Translations under genes and position numbers: made by a program | Notes under the pieces: generated by a model | What the model was told of the DNA's origin: nothing | What the model saw: the letters and a program-made list of their open reading frames with translations, nothing else | Database searches by the model: none | Shown: in pieces, positions 48,170 to 59,900 of the stretch | Numbering within the stretch: position 1 is the first letter of the stretch | Layout of the letters: each line of letters opens with the position of its first letter | From: Rutstroemia sp. NJR-2017a BVV2 | Taxonomy: Eukaryota; Ascomycota; Leotiomycetes; Helotiales; Rutstroemiaceae | DNA length: 64,000 bases | NCBI GenBank assembly: GCA_002946415.1 | Contig: NJPS01000054.1 | Span: 620,001 to 684,000, forward strand | Reading direction: 5' to 3'

Positions 48170-48998
48170 ATGATGTTCTCTATATCGGCGGTCCTTGCGG
48201 GGATTAGTATGCTTTCGCTCGCGTTAGCGGCTCCTACAAACCCAATGTTAGTACCATGTTCCCACTTCGAATTGCTTTGCACATCACTTACCATTCTGCA
48301 GTACAACTACCACTCTCGAGAAGCGTGGCACCTTCTCTTGCGCGAGTCCTGTATCAGGACTCTCCGCATCTGACTGCAACCACATGTCGACTATCAAAAT
48401 GGCGGGTATGGGCACGAATGCTAAAGCCGCTAATGAGGGCATATGGATCGGAAGTCAAGGACCAAATATATTTGCTTTCACCAACAAGGCCGCAGTACCA
48501 ATCACTCTGATCATCTGGACTCAAGTCACCGGCGATTACCAAAGCTCGTTCATGGTCGCGCGCACACCGGCCGTCTCCTACTCTTTAAGTGCTGGGCAAA
48601 CCGTCACAATCTCTATGGCCAACGGTATATCTGGTGGATGGTCAGCGCTCTACAACGGACAGACCACTTTGACCCAATATGGCCAGATCAACAACACATG
48701 GGGAGAGTTTACTACGGGTGGATACGCTACTGTCGATATTTCGAGTGAGATTAACATGAGTGGAAACGCCATGTCTATTACTGTCGGCAGTAATGGCTGT
48801 GTCGCCAATATGTCGAAATGTGTATTCCAATGCAAGCCAGGACAAGGAAACACCTGTGGCGCATCTGGCACATATAATCTAAATGGTTGCGCTGTGGGTA
48901 GTCAACCGGGTGCTACTTATGGAATGAAGGCGGGTAACCCCACCGGTGGCTGTCAGGGATTCAGTAATGGCGGGCATGTTACTGTCAATTTCTCTTGA
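48170..48998 (+). CDS. secreted effector-like Cys-containing protein
   Basis: Predicted 257-residue secreted protein. Exons are 48170-48246 and 48302-48998; the 55-bp intron has donor GTTAGT and acceptor TGCAG. A signal peptide (MMFSISAVLAGISMLSLALA) is followed by a short pro-segment ending LEKR, a Kex2-type site, so the mature protein would begin GTFSC. The body is rich in Gly/Ser/Thr and Asn, with about nine cysteines that could form disulphides: SCASP, SDCNH, NGCVAN, SKCVFQC, NTCGAS, NGCAVG and GGCQGF. Segments such as NGISGGWSALYNG and NNTWGEFT resemble a thaumatin-like fungal family annotated as effector 5; that resemblance is from memory. A role in host or environment interaction is an inference. 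Confidence 0.8.
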
Positions 48999-50752
48999 TC
49001 TTTTTTATGATATCCATTTCCCTCTTGGTTTATGCCTTGTTTCCCTCCTGGACGCTGGCTCGTTAGATCGCCTGGATGGCATGGTTTGGGGAATATTCTA
49101 TGTATCAAAATTTCGTCAAAATATCGTCTGTATTCAATTTTCCACGTGTGTGCACTCTCAAAGGAACATCTGCGTCGAAATTCTATGGTCGCTCTAGACT
49201 GACAGGTCTTACTATCGCGGCCGTGCACAGCATTAATCCACGCTCCACACTTACCGCCAAGCCAACCTGCAAAGTTGTCATCTTGGTCTCCACTTTTCTC
49301 CAGATCCAAATGCAGGGTTGTTGTACTTTCGTACCGCCTGTGGATTGTTTCAGCACTGCTTTACGTTGTGGTTGGCTAGCAAAGACACGTTTTGAAACAA
49401 AGCGTGTACTCCTGATAGAAGATAAAGGTACGTAGGGTCTTGTTCTTGTGCATTGTTTCAGGCCGCATCGGTGTACGCCATGTAAAACGCGAGATCTTAT
49501 CTTGCATGGAGCAGATAGGTCTGGAGTCTGTTCAGTCTTTCACGATATCACTGATTCATGGAAGGCCGTCTGATAGGTCTTGGTTTTTCTTTCCTCGTGT
49601 CTGGGCTTTGTTCTTGCTTTGCTAGGTAGTCAAGGATGCAAGTGATGGGAATGCACATGTAAGGAAGTGTTGATAACGGTGTATGTTGGTTATTCAGGGG
49701 AGTTTAGATTCACCCTCTTTAATTTCACCAGAAACCGAACCAGATATCTTCCAGTTATTCACCTTCGATCATCGAAATCCCCGCGATTCACCTCCACAAC
49801 CATCCTTCATACTTTTAATCTTGCTAGCGCATGCGCCCCTGAAAGGAACCGATAGATAGCACAACCCAACGCTAATCTCTTTTCTTTATGTTCATGCCTC
49901 GCTACAAATTTTCCCAGGGATTCTAGAATTGGTATCCAGATAGGGAACAAAGTTCTAAACTGAGATCCTATTGAGTCGTTTTTTCATGAATAGACGTTGT
50001 GACCAAAGAAAACTTCGATGGCCGAGTTTGTCTATCTGTCGTCTCATGGTCTATCATAAATTATTAAATTCTGCTATCCCAGTGGCCGTTGCATATTGTC
50101 ACCTTCCAATGTTCTCATTCTTACTGCTCGTTCGTAGGAAGAAGTATGCTCGCCGCACTCCGTTGGAAGAGCTGCTCTCTGCGGGGCGGTTGATACCGGC
50201 GCTCCTCTGAGTCAGAGGAGGCTCTATGCAAATTAATGCTCATCAAGGGATGAAGAAAGAATTGATCCTGGGACATGACGGCCATCGGATCTACATATCA
50301 GAGGAGCAAACCGAGGAATAGAGCTCTCATGTCTCGATCTTCCCCATTTTCAAAGCATCGTCGAAGTGATGATGGTTTGATGAATGGATAGGCGGGTCAA
50401 CACGGCGTTATATTGTCGGCCAGTGATACAATTGGGTTCTTCGTACTCCCAAGAATCTCCTTAATTGGATTCAAAGAAATATTGCACCAATGACAAGTGT
50501 ACACTTCTATAGTGCTGCCTGCAATGATGATGCCGTCTCTTACATTTACGTGAAAACACGATAAGAAAATGTCGTAGTGGGGGAGTCTGACGTAAAGCTA
50601 TCTCCCTCGGAAGAATCGTCCATCACCTAGTAATACGATTAACTTTTCACCACTCGTCTCTGAGATATAAAACTCATCTAGCCCAGTCTTCAGAGTTGTA
50701 ACTTTTGCTTTCTTCATAATTTAGTCCGCTCCTTGATTTCCATTCCGTCAAC
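48999..50752. other. intergenic region, no gene seen
   Basis: Only short unsupported frames (the longest, 119 codons at 49076-49435, has no recognisable domain). TATAAAA at 50666-50672 near its right end is the probable TATA element of the next gene. Confidence 0.45.
50666..50672 (+). promoter_or_regulatory. TATA element of the decarboxylase-like gene
   Basis: TATAAAA, 81 bp before the start codon at 50753, followed by CT-rich sequence. Confidence 0.45.
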
Positions 50753-51401
50753 ATGCCAGATCTTGTTGAGCTACCCCGCTTTCCACCCCTCACGCCCGCA
50801 AACAAAAACCTCAACGGAGCTCAAGGCGCACAATATGAGTACCTTGCCGACATGACAAAGAAAGTATATGGCAATAAAATCATCACACAAGACCCGGACG
50901 GCGCACTCCAAGGTCCCCTCAACATCCTCCTGTGACCACTCTCTCCTCCGCCAAACACAAGCCCCAAATGCTAACACCTTTACAAGCTACACACCCACCA
51001 TCGTCCAACCCTGGGTATCACTCCAGCTTGCCACTGCCGGACTCCACCCTGCAACCGAAGCAGAAGCAGCAGCTATGGGCGTCCTCTCCGTTACCCACGC
51101 GAAGTATGGAATTTATGCACATTCTATACTTGCCGAGAAGGCAGGGTATAGTTCGGTGCAGGTTAAGGAGATGCTTGAGGGGAGGTGTCCAGCAGATATT
51201 GGGGCGCGGGAAGCAGCTGTGTATAAATTGGCTGTGAAACTAGCGCAGACGAGGGGACCGCTGGATGGAGAGTCGTATGATGATGCTTTAGAGGTATTGG
51301 GAAGGGAAGGCGTGCTGGGGGTAGTGCAGAAGGCAGCGGCTTTTATGCATGCGTCGATTTTGATGAATGCTGGGAATGTTGGGTTACCCAAGGGAACGTA
51401 G
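50753..51401 (+). CDS. carboxymuconolactone decarboxylase/AhpD-like protein
   Basis: Predicted 197-residue all-helical protein of the CMD/AhpD fold. Exons are 50753-50931 and 50987-51401; the 55-bp intron has donor GTGACC and branch site GCTAACA and joins NILL to YTPTIV in frame. Core segments are DPDGALQGPLNILL, then THAKYGIYAHSILAEKAG (the conserved His lies in this helix), then REAAVYKLAVKLAQTRGPL. The redox CxxC of true AhpD peroxidases is absent, so a decarboxylase-like or other enzyme role is more likely than peroxidase. Fungal members are often found with secondary metabolism genes but none adjoins it here. Substrate unknown. Confidence 0.87.
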
Positions 51402-51795
51402 AGTTGAAAAGGTAAGAGGAGCCTGGAAGAGATATATGTATTGAAGGCATATCTGAGTCCCTATGAAATCCATATGACCTCGGAGTTGTCGCTGCATGCA
51501 TATCGCCAATTTGACTCCTTTAATTTTTTTACGGAAGAGACTAAAATAGAGTTTGAGACTTCTGAGGGAAAACAAAGCTAATTGCATAAAAGCTAGAAAG
51601 GTCTGTTAAGCGTTCTATTGGTAGCCTTCTACTGCATTGGGCGCCATGAGGCTGTAATTTTAGCGTAACCTCAACGTGGCAATTCAAAGCTCTTCCGGAC
51701 AACACTTCTTCTTTTTCCTTTCCTTTCCATGATCCCTTGATAAAGCTCACAATGAAACTTTCCTCAAATCTCGAAGAAATTGAGTAACGATCGGA
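51402..51795. other. short intergenic region
   Basis: Between two plus-strand genes; contains the 3' flank of the first and the promoter of the second. No gene is seen. Confidence 0.5.
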
Positions 51796-52808
51796 ATGTC
51801 TTTGCAAACGATACAGGAACAACCAGATCTTGAACGAGGTAGAGACGGAACCAACACCCTTGGTAGTCAAAATCCCAGTGACCAAAATGTTATGTCTTCG
51901 TCTAGCGAAATCGCAGGCACTGAGGAGGAAAGCCCTTTATACGAATCTTTATATGAAGCTTTCTATGGCTCACTAAAAAAAACTACTCCCGGTAAGGGGG
52001 GCGTTTTCGGGAAAGAACAATTCGAGGCGCATCTACGAAGAGTCTACGAAGCGACAGTATTCACCTTTGATGACTCATCATTGACAATCAATTTGGCCTC
52101 GCTGCATAGAATTGAGTTGCTCAAGTTGCAGAGGCAGTTGTTGGAAGAAGCTCTCGATTTCAGATACAGGAAGTCAGTTACCACTTCTACATCAGCCACT
52201 TCTCACAAATACGGTAAGATTCCGAAATCCAGAGTTTGAGTTGAGTTATTTGCTGAAGCACAAGCTAGTGCAAGCGCTTACCGACTGGGAGAAGATCAAA
52301 GCATGTGCAGCTAAGGGAAGAATGAATGATCCATTCATTTTGACAACTTCGCGGCTACGTGACAAAAATTTAATAAACGAAAGCCTGAAGGAATTCTTCG
52401 AGAAAACCTCCTCCATGACCAGCGATCAGAAAGCAGATTACCACATACCAAAACTCCACCAAGATGTGAGGACTTTTAACGCAGGTTGCGCAACCACATG
52501 ATAAAAATCGGTCGTCCACATTATTCGGCGGATCTCGCACAGAAATGCACAGGAAGGCAAAGTTCGAGAATTTCCTTCAGAGGTTGGCCATGGCTGGAGT
52601 TGGCGGGGCTTTTTTGATTGGTCCCATGCTCCTCATGGTCCTAAAGAAAACGCTACTCACAACACTGCTCACCACGTCAGTTTGCGTTATTGCTTTCGGA
52701 TTCACTCTGGCGGTGTACTTGGATCAACCCTTTAACGTATTGTCAGGAACGGCGGCCTATGCTGCAGTACTAGTCGTGTTTGTGGGAACCAGTGGCAATA
52801 CTTCATAG
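51796..52808 (+). pseudogene. DUF6594 family gene with a frameshift
   Basis: Exon 1 (51796-52172) starts MSLQTIQEQPDLERG and carries the family helix ASLHRIELLKLQRQLLEEAL; a 46-bp intron (52173-52218, donor GTCAGT) leads to NPEFELSYLLKHKLVQAL and DWEKIKACAAKGRMNDPF. That frame ends at TGA 52499-52501, but a frame one base out of step continues from about 52485 with NRSSTLFGGSRTEMHRKAK and the membrane tail (LQRLAMAGVGGAFLIGPMLL, then SGTAAYAAVLVVFVG), ending at TAG 52806-52808. No intron fits the switch near 52481-52485, so a one-base insertion or deletion, or a sequence error, splits an otherwise complete protein of about 320 residues. Function of DUF6594 is unknown. Confidence 0.65.
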
Positions 52809-54586
52809 AGGAAGTGTTGTGGTGGAAGTCGAGCTCTCCATGGACGTTGCTGAATGTGTATTGGAATTGTGGGCTGGTGTTCCTTTCCGCCGTGATGCCA
52901 ACGGAGACGCAAATGCAAATGTAGGTCACATCTTGCAAGACGAGACGATCCACACAACATCCGACAAGGTCGACGATTGCCATGTCGAGCAGGAAGTCCA
53001 GAAACAGCAGGGAATGTTCGGAATATTATCAAGGCAGTCGAGATTAGACTTATCTACCAGAGGATGCTTCATTGAATTAGACCTCTGAAATGCCGAGCCC
53101 GAGAGCATTCGTGGGAGAAAATCTCTGCAGAAAGGAGGAGTTGCTGCAGTCATGACTGACTGGGCGAATGCTTTCCTCTGATTGCTTTTTCTTCTGGCAA
53201 CTCACTATTCACTGTACTGTGCATGCATGCCCCTTCATTACATCGTGTCTCAATATGACGAACAGAGTGCTGCAAGACAGAGCTGTAAGTTCGCCAGAAA
53301 CTTTTGAGAGGCTTTCAGGGCACGCGTCAGAATTCTTGCATGGATTCAAAGGAAAGAAAGAAGCTCGGATAACTATCTCATAGACTCCCAAGAGGGACAA
53401 ACCCTATGAGACTCTGTTATATAGAATATTTGCACACGAACTATCTTGAGGTCGATGCCGACGCTAAAATTACCCCTCTATGTGGCTCACCGTGGCTGGA
53501 GGGGCAATCCTTAGTCAGCAACTGAAGGGAAACCCCACCCACATCGCGTCACCTCCTCGTCCCTTCACTGAACGAAAACATAGAGTCAAAGTTTGTTCGG
53601 CAGGTCCTGACTCTACAAGGGAATACCCAATCTACAGTCTACGGCGAAGAACGAATGCGATCGCTAGAACAGTAACGCCCCTCAACTAGCCGCTGTGCTT
53701 GACGATGCGCCACGGGACCCTCGTGCTAGACAACGGCCTCGGCAGGGAATAATTAGGACGGCACCAAGTAGCACGGCTTGAGCCAGTGTGAGGATACCGT
53801 AGGTTCTGACGGACTCTGAAGCTGGTGGTTACGAACTCTGAACGCCCTTCCTTTTCCGCGATCGCGAATAGAAACGAGTGATGTATGCGCCATACAGTTC
53901 GGGGGACTTTGGAATTGGAAAAGGGGGACGGGTGTGAGATAATAAGTAAGGACGGGAACGGAAATGGATGGACAAGAAATAATCTGGCACGTTTGATATT
54001 GTCCCCACGGGAGACTGCATGGATGGGGAAGGTGATGCTTTGGAACCTGCTTTGTGGAAAGGTTCCGCTGCTAGATCTATGCGGTGGAGATTGTGAAATC
54101 TTCGGGCTTGGATTCGTGCTATCGGTTCTTAGGCGTGGGTCCATGGCTGTTGTATTGCAGGTGCGGACATAAAGATATAAGTATGCAAGGTGGGTCTAGG
54201 ACAAAGACAGGCTACTGTGCTGGTTTGTGTCTAGTATGGTAGGTTTGGTGTGGATTGGTGAGTGCTCTAGGGAGGAGCCCTGATAAGGGTATTGGGCTAT
54301 TTAATGGAAGAGGTAACGTATGGATATAGGGAGGGCAAATTGTCATACACAGACGCATGTAGTACTTGACAAAGTGCAATACAAGATAATAGGACGGACA
54401 GCGCAGAAGACCATCACACAATCTACACCAATCAAATGCAGCAACGACCCATAACAGGACTCGCATGACTACAATATCATTTCTCATTTGACCTCCATCA
54501 TCTGATCCTGTTCCACCTCGCACCATGTCTTTCCATCCTTCTGGTTCTTGATTTGTACATGCATCTCGATGCCTCCAGTAATAGCC
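52809..54586. other. intergenic region, no gene seen
   Basis: Small frames on both strands overlap each other and lack domains (for example 53686-54144 minus and 53885-54172 plus). Nothing can be supported. Confidence 0.45.
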
Positions 54587-55050
54587 CTACTTGCTAGCTC
54601 TTGGAACCTCGGTTCCCTTCACAAGCAACGGTTTCTCCGAGCTGAAATTTGGAATATCACCCATGATCTTTTCGGCCTCAGCTTCCACGCCCTTCCCGAA
54701 GCTCTCCATACTGTCCCAGTAGAGAATTGCTTGTCTGTGTGGTCATTAGCTTCTTCGTTATTCCCATAATGCATCTCCATGACGTCAAACTTCTCTCTAT
54801 CTATCGGCGTACATAGACTTTTAGGTAAGTCGTGATATAAGAGAATAAGAGAAATATTGGAGGTAAATCCAGAGAATACATACACAGACCAACCATCCTT
54901 GCCATCCAGTTCCAAAACAGTCCAGTTTTGCAGTCCATGCGGACCCCATTTCTCCTGTACCAACGGCATGTGCGTCTTCATGTAGTAATCCATATCGAAA
55001 GTTGACGTTTCCGTCTTCGGGTACATTACTGTGACGATTGCGGCGGGCAT
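54587..55050 (-). CDS. EthD-domain protein
   Basis: Predicted 104-residue dimeric alpha+beta-barrel protein of the EthD family. Exons are 55050-54884 and 54734-54587; the 149-bp intron has donor GTATGT and acceptor CACACAG and joins DGWSV to QAILYWDSMESFGKG. The start MPAAIVTVMYP is chosen because the fold begins there and the upstream 40 codons are leader-like. Landmarks: FDMDYYMKTHMPLVQEKWG, then GDIPNFSSEKPLLVKGTEV; the length fits the family exactly. Without splicing the frame stays open and gives a false 183-residue reading. TATATAA on the minus strand at 55163-55157 is a good TATA element. EthD proteins were first linked to ether degradation; in fungi the role is usually unknown. Confidence 0.88.
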
Positions 55051-55156
55051 TGTGACTATTTGTTGCGGTGTTTGCTGAGTTGGTCTAGAAGGGAGGAGTG
55101 TGGGATTTGAATGGTTTGGAAGAGATGTCAAGTAATGAAGGAAGGAGGAACGACGT

Positions 55157-55163
55157 TTATATA
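55157..55163 (-). promoter_or_regulatory. TATA element of the EthD gene
   Basis: TATATAA on the minus strand, about 107 bp before the start codon at 55050. Confidence 0.45.
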
Positions 55164-56548
55164 AAGGCAAACAGTGGAGCTAGAGAAACAACGAGGACCC
55201 CGCACTGTCGTGTTAGCGAAAACCAAAATCGGTGGTAACACACAGCTGCCGCGGCGATAAGGCGGTAGTGGATTTGAGGTGGGGCAATAGGTGGGGAAGG
55301 GTGTGACGACACCTCAGTAATGCCGAGGTCGGGATTTACGCTGGTGGAGCGGAATTCGGAGTTTTTTGGGGCGGTTTCATGGGAATAGGGGATGGGAAAA
55401 GATGGGTGGGTTGCCGGGTGTTTGATCCTTAGAGTTCCTGCGCTAGTGTTTACTGATCACTTATTAAGCAGTCTGCAAGTTGCAAGGCTGCTTCGGTGTT
55501 ACAGAGGAGAAGTCATAGTCGATGGTGGCTCGAGGATGAGTTGACCAAGTTTTCTTCGTCATGGAGCTCGTTGTCATTCTGTTGAGACTCGGGGCATTCC
55601 CATCAAGAATGTCACCTACTGCCTAGACGGAAGGCCTCCCCTTTTTCCGGCCGACAAATCTTTTCTTCGCTCTTCTATCGTTGCTGCTATCATTACCTGA
55701 TGGCACAAAAAAGCATGGCTTCCCGTCCTTCCTCTGTATTTGCACAGCAAGTAGCTGCTTATGCAATAGCAGTACCTTCGAGTCGAGCGCTATCCAAAGA
55801 ACACTGTTGGTGCATATGACGCAAAGTCCACACTAGGAGGAGTCGCCCCGATTTCAGCCTCGGCTCCTGGTTGTCGCTTCGGATAACTACAGTATATGAA
55901 TGTTAACAATTGTTGGCTGTAAGAGATTCCCCTAACAGCATACCTGCGACTGCCACATATCCACTTCCTCAACTTCTACTCCATTCACCTGAACAAGTTA
56001 ATGATACAGGAGAGTGTGTTTAGTCACCTGTATGGCTTCTCAGCCGGCACATGGGCAGGTATCTACTCTTTTCGCACCAGCGCCCAATCCAATTGCATTT
56101 ATCTTTGAACTTCTAGTCTCCGGTGCTGCTACCAAAGAAACCTCGCGGAGGACTCTGACGCTTGTTGCGCGTGCGTGTCCGCCGAAGAAGAGATATTTAT
56201 ATATGTCGCTGGTGACGAGTTTGTACGGGGTTGCTCCCGCGGTTGAACAGTGAATGACAACAGACTGATACAAGAACACGCAGCTATTGGATATTTACTC
56301 TTCGCGATAATTGCGCATTTTCTTTGGCTACCTGGACTCCCGGCCGCGGAAAAGACTCTGACATTAAAACCAAGTCCCTGAGAGTTGACTGTATAGACAC
56401 TTTGCTTCTCATCCCGGCTGCGAACCTACCAACCGGATGGGTAGCCGCCGACTTGGGGCACCCATGGGTGGGTATTATAATGGCTAGTGGATACCCATTA
56501 CTGAAGGGGATATTGGCCATACCGGACCTTATTCTGGCATATGCCACC

Positions 56549-56627
56549 CCTGCTTGGGTTGCTGGGTGGGTTAAATAAAATAGAAACCCCACCCATGGGT
56601 ACCCATTTCACAGCCAATTCTCATCAG
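56549..56627. repeat. dispersed hairpin repeat, copy 2
   Basis: Second copy of the element at 43571-43640. Here the arms are GGGTGGGTT and AAACCCCACCC around an A-rich loop, followed by the shared ACCCATGGGTACCCATTTC. A related CACCCATGGGTGGG palindrome lies just upstream at 56459-56472. The pairing of the arms is kept although their sequence differs between copies. Confidence 0.55.
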
Positions 56628-57421
56628 AGTCACCACCACAGCATTCACCTACTTCATTGTAGTAGCCCAACAGTGGGGCATAACCTACCCCAAAACTGTA
56701 AAGTCTGGGGCTGTATGCTGGGATTTATTTTCCAGGAATTGCCTTCGCATATCATATCTTCAAGTCCGTTTCTGAGACCGGTAGTCCTAGCTCTAGAAGG
56801 TTTGAGTCCCACTCATGCATCACCGTGGGCACTTCAGATGCGAGCGCAAGAAACTTCCAAGCACTGCTATGTCTGCTCTTTCAACTCTTCATACCTATGA
56901 TCATTGGCGTTCAGATCTACTACTTCTCGTCTACTTCCAATCTGTATGCGGCCACTTTGCAGCTTGACCCTGTGGGCTCATCTTGCCCTATATAACGACG
57001 TTACTCCCAACCATGGCAGGTGGAGCTTTTCGATTGCATGCGGAATATGTACGATAAAAACTGCCGTACCCAAGCATGACAACAATGAACGATCGAATCA
57101 CAAACATATTGGTCACTTGGCCTGTAAGTACGTATCACACTTATGACCACAATTGAGGATTGGAATCCATTCAATGGAGCAGGCTTGTCCCAAGAATAAC
57201 ATCCATTGTCTGCCAGCAAGGTGACCCAGCTTGAGATTGAGTGGCGGCCAGTGATGCATAGCAGGTTCGAAAGGGAAACAGGGTGGAAGTGGAAACAGAA
57301 TTGACGATCTGGGTAGTTGAAAATGGAAACATGAATGTAGTTCTCAAGAACCAAGTGCAGCATATTTGCGACCCAGTTTACCGGCTGCGAAGCCCAGAGG
57401 GAAAGTAGGTTACACATTATT

Positions 57422-58670
57422 TCAAGTACTGAATGACGAGATATAATACTATAAAGAGTCAGAGCGATTTCTTCAAGCAATGAATGACAAGAGCTTACCG
57501 TCAAGACTGAATCGTCTCCGCCATTGTCGTAGTTATCTAGATACACATATAGAATCATGGCGTGATCATCAACAAAGCCTGCAGAAATCAATTAGCATCC
57601 AAACACCACTAAGACGAGCCCTATCATCTACTCACAAGCAATGACTCTCCCTCCTAACCGTCCTACACTAAGCACCTTTCCCCAATCCCTCCCATCAATT
57701 CTAACTGTTGACCAAGCATCCGGCCCAGCAGCCTTCAACCTGGTCGCTGGATGATTCTCAACCCCATCCTCTCCATCTTCCAGCTGTCCCGGATCCAGTT
57801 CCGGATTGGTCAACCCTGTCCACACACTCTCGATATTCAACGCATCCGTCCTTATACTGAGCTTCAAGCTCCCATGCATGTTCGCACTCAACTCCAACTT
57901 CGGAATGATCGTCACACTTCTAGTCCCTCCAACCGTTGTTGCCATTGCTAATTTTGTGAACCTATCTGAAATAGCTTTCAGTTGGATTAAAGACGGTAGC
58001 ATTATATGCGCATCTGGTTCGCGCACTCGAGGCTCATGGATTCCTTCCACGCTATCTGCGGTGAGGATTCGTATCGGAATGTCTTGAGTCACGACAGCTT
58101 CGCGGTCACCACGGATATTGGCGTCGAGACTTTCTTCGCGGAAGGCATTGTCGTTGAAGGGATCTGCAGTGGCAGGATTTTCGAGGAAAGCCGCACTTTT
58201 ACCATGGGATATTGTGCTGGTTATGACGGTGAGAGAGAGCACTGGCATGCCATCTTTTTTGGTGAGGCGGATGGAGGCTGAGGCGGCATTGATTGCGGAT
58301 TTGAGTGCGCGATGGAGGGGTGGGAGGGGTAGTTCGATATTAATGGTATTAGATGGCGCGGCGGATTGTATGGTATAGTCTTCCAATATCGAGTCTATTG
58401 ACAAGGAACTTGATTCTCGTTAGTGATCTAGACATAGAGATATTGCTGCAAGAAGAGAACTCACGCCCATACTTGAGTTCCTGTCTCGGGAATTATTGTG
58501 AATCGAACTCCATTATCGTCAAGTCGTACCCAAGCTACCTTGCCCAGTGATGACAACGAAGCTGTGAGCTCTACAGCTTGTTAGTATGGCGCAAGCTGTA
58601 GATAATTCCATAGAGTTTCGTACTCACTGCTGAACGTCTGGATATTCTTGACAGACGTTTTGAAGCGCAT
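57422..58670 (-). CDS. HUS1: checkpoint clamp subunit HUS1
   Basis: Predicted 342-residue subunit of the Rad9-Rad1-Hus1 (9-1-1) DNA-damage clamp, a PCNA-like ring loaded at damaged DNA. Five exons: 58670-58628, 58570-58465, 58408-57636, 57578-57499, 57448-57422, with donors GTGAGT, GTGAGT, GTGAGT and GTAAGC; each phase closes. The start MRFKTSVKNIQTFSK and the following SSLGKVAWVRLDDNGVRF are typical, as are TGTQVWASLSIDSILEDY, NTINIELPLPPLHRALKSA and the end DDSVLTYYIS. For exons 3 and 5 the acceptor was chosen among nearby AGs because only these keep the family reading. A minisatellite begins 130 bp upstream. Length fits fungal HUS1 proteins. Confidence 0.9.
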
Positions 58671-58800
58671 TTTGAAGTTATTGATTTACGCGTTTGAGGT
58701 TTGCGATAAAGCTTGCCATGATAGGCAGGAGTCGCTGACTAATCACCACAGTTCAAGGTCAAGCTCCTCGACAGCAAGCAAAAGACCTACGGACAATTAA

Positions 58801-59900
58801 AGCATCATAAGGTATGAGAACACCTTAATGTATGAGAACATTATACTGAATATAAACATTATAATGGGTAAAAGCATTATATTGAATGGGAACACCTTAA
58901 CAGTTAGGAGATATTTGGATATTGAAAACATCATAAAAACCAAGGGATATTTGAACAATTAAGATACCGCAATGAATAAAAACATTATAATGAACGAAAG
59001 CACTATAATGAATGAGAGCACCATAATTAATGAGAGCATTATAATGAACGAGAGCACTATAAGTGAACGAGAGCATCATAACGAATGAGCAGTATCCTAA
59101 TGATTGAGTAGTATTCTAATGAGCGAGAACATCCTAATGATTCAGAACGTTGGAATGATTGAGAGCACCTCAGTTATCGAGAGCATCCTAATAATTGAAA
59201 GCATCCTATGAATTGAGCGATTTTGAATGATTGAGAGCCAGTTAGTAACTGCGGGCACCTTAGTTACTGCAAGCACCTTAATGATTGCAAGCAGCTTAAT
59301 GATTGCGAGCAGCCTAATGATTGAATGCATCATATAGATTGAGAGCAATATAATGATTCAGCGCATCCTAAGGATTGCAAGCACCTTAATGATTGGACGC
59401 ATTATAGGGATTGAGAGCACTTCAATGCCCCAGCGCATCCTAAGGATTGAGAGCAGCCCAATGCTTGAGCGCGTCCTATGGACCAAGAGCACCCCAGTGA
59501 CTGAACATGCTGTATGGATTGAGAGCAACCCAGTGATTGAGCGTGCTATATGAATTGATAGTAACCGAATGATTGAGCGCATAGTGTGGATTCAGAGCAC
59601 CTCAGTGATTGAGCGTGTTGTATAGATTGGGAGCAACCCAATGATTGAGCATATGGTGTGAATTGAGAGCACTCCAATGATTGAGTGTGTTGTGTGGATT
59701 GAGATCAACCCAATGGTTGAGCGTGTGGTGTAGATTGAAAGCAACCCAATGACTAAGCGTATTGTATAGATCGAGAACTTCCCCTTTATTAAGAGCATTT
59801 TACTAACTAACAGCGTTTTGATGATTGAGAGCGTCCTGATGATTGAGAGCGTCTTGATGGTTGAGAGCATCCTAACCAATATCAACATCTCAATAACTTA
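58801..59900. repeat. minisatellite of 18-bp units (36-bp higher order)
   Basis: Some sixty 18-bp units. The left part has single units such as AATGAATGAGAGCACCAT; the right part (about 59400-59800) alternates two unit types, ATTGAGAGCAACCCAATG and ATTGAGCGTGTTGTATAG, giving a 36-bp period. As the unit is a multiple of three, several frames stay open; one minus-strand frame from 59888 to 59142 reads LSII-type six-residue repeats with only a few stops. It lies between the promoter side of HUS1 and the 3' end of the next minus-strand gene. No gene call is made for it. Confidence 0.85.

Larger units (their letters stand above)
55051..57421. other. intergenic region with a dispersed repeat
   Basis: The right half contains the second dispersed hairpin repeat (56549-56627). 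Short frames near 56014-56253 and 56324-56578 are unsupported. The HUS1 gene ends at 57422. Confidence 0.45.

Noticed and set aside
54619..55170. 183-residue unspliced reading of the EthD locus
   Set aside because: Keeps the intron; only the spliced form gives the full EthD fold.
59142..59888. Repeat-protein gene in the minisatellite
   Set aside because: The frame is kept open by the 18-bp period and is broken by stops; no start or splice signals were found.
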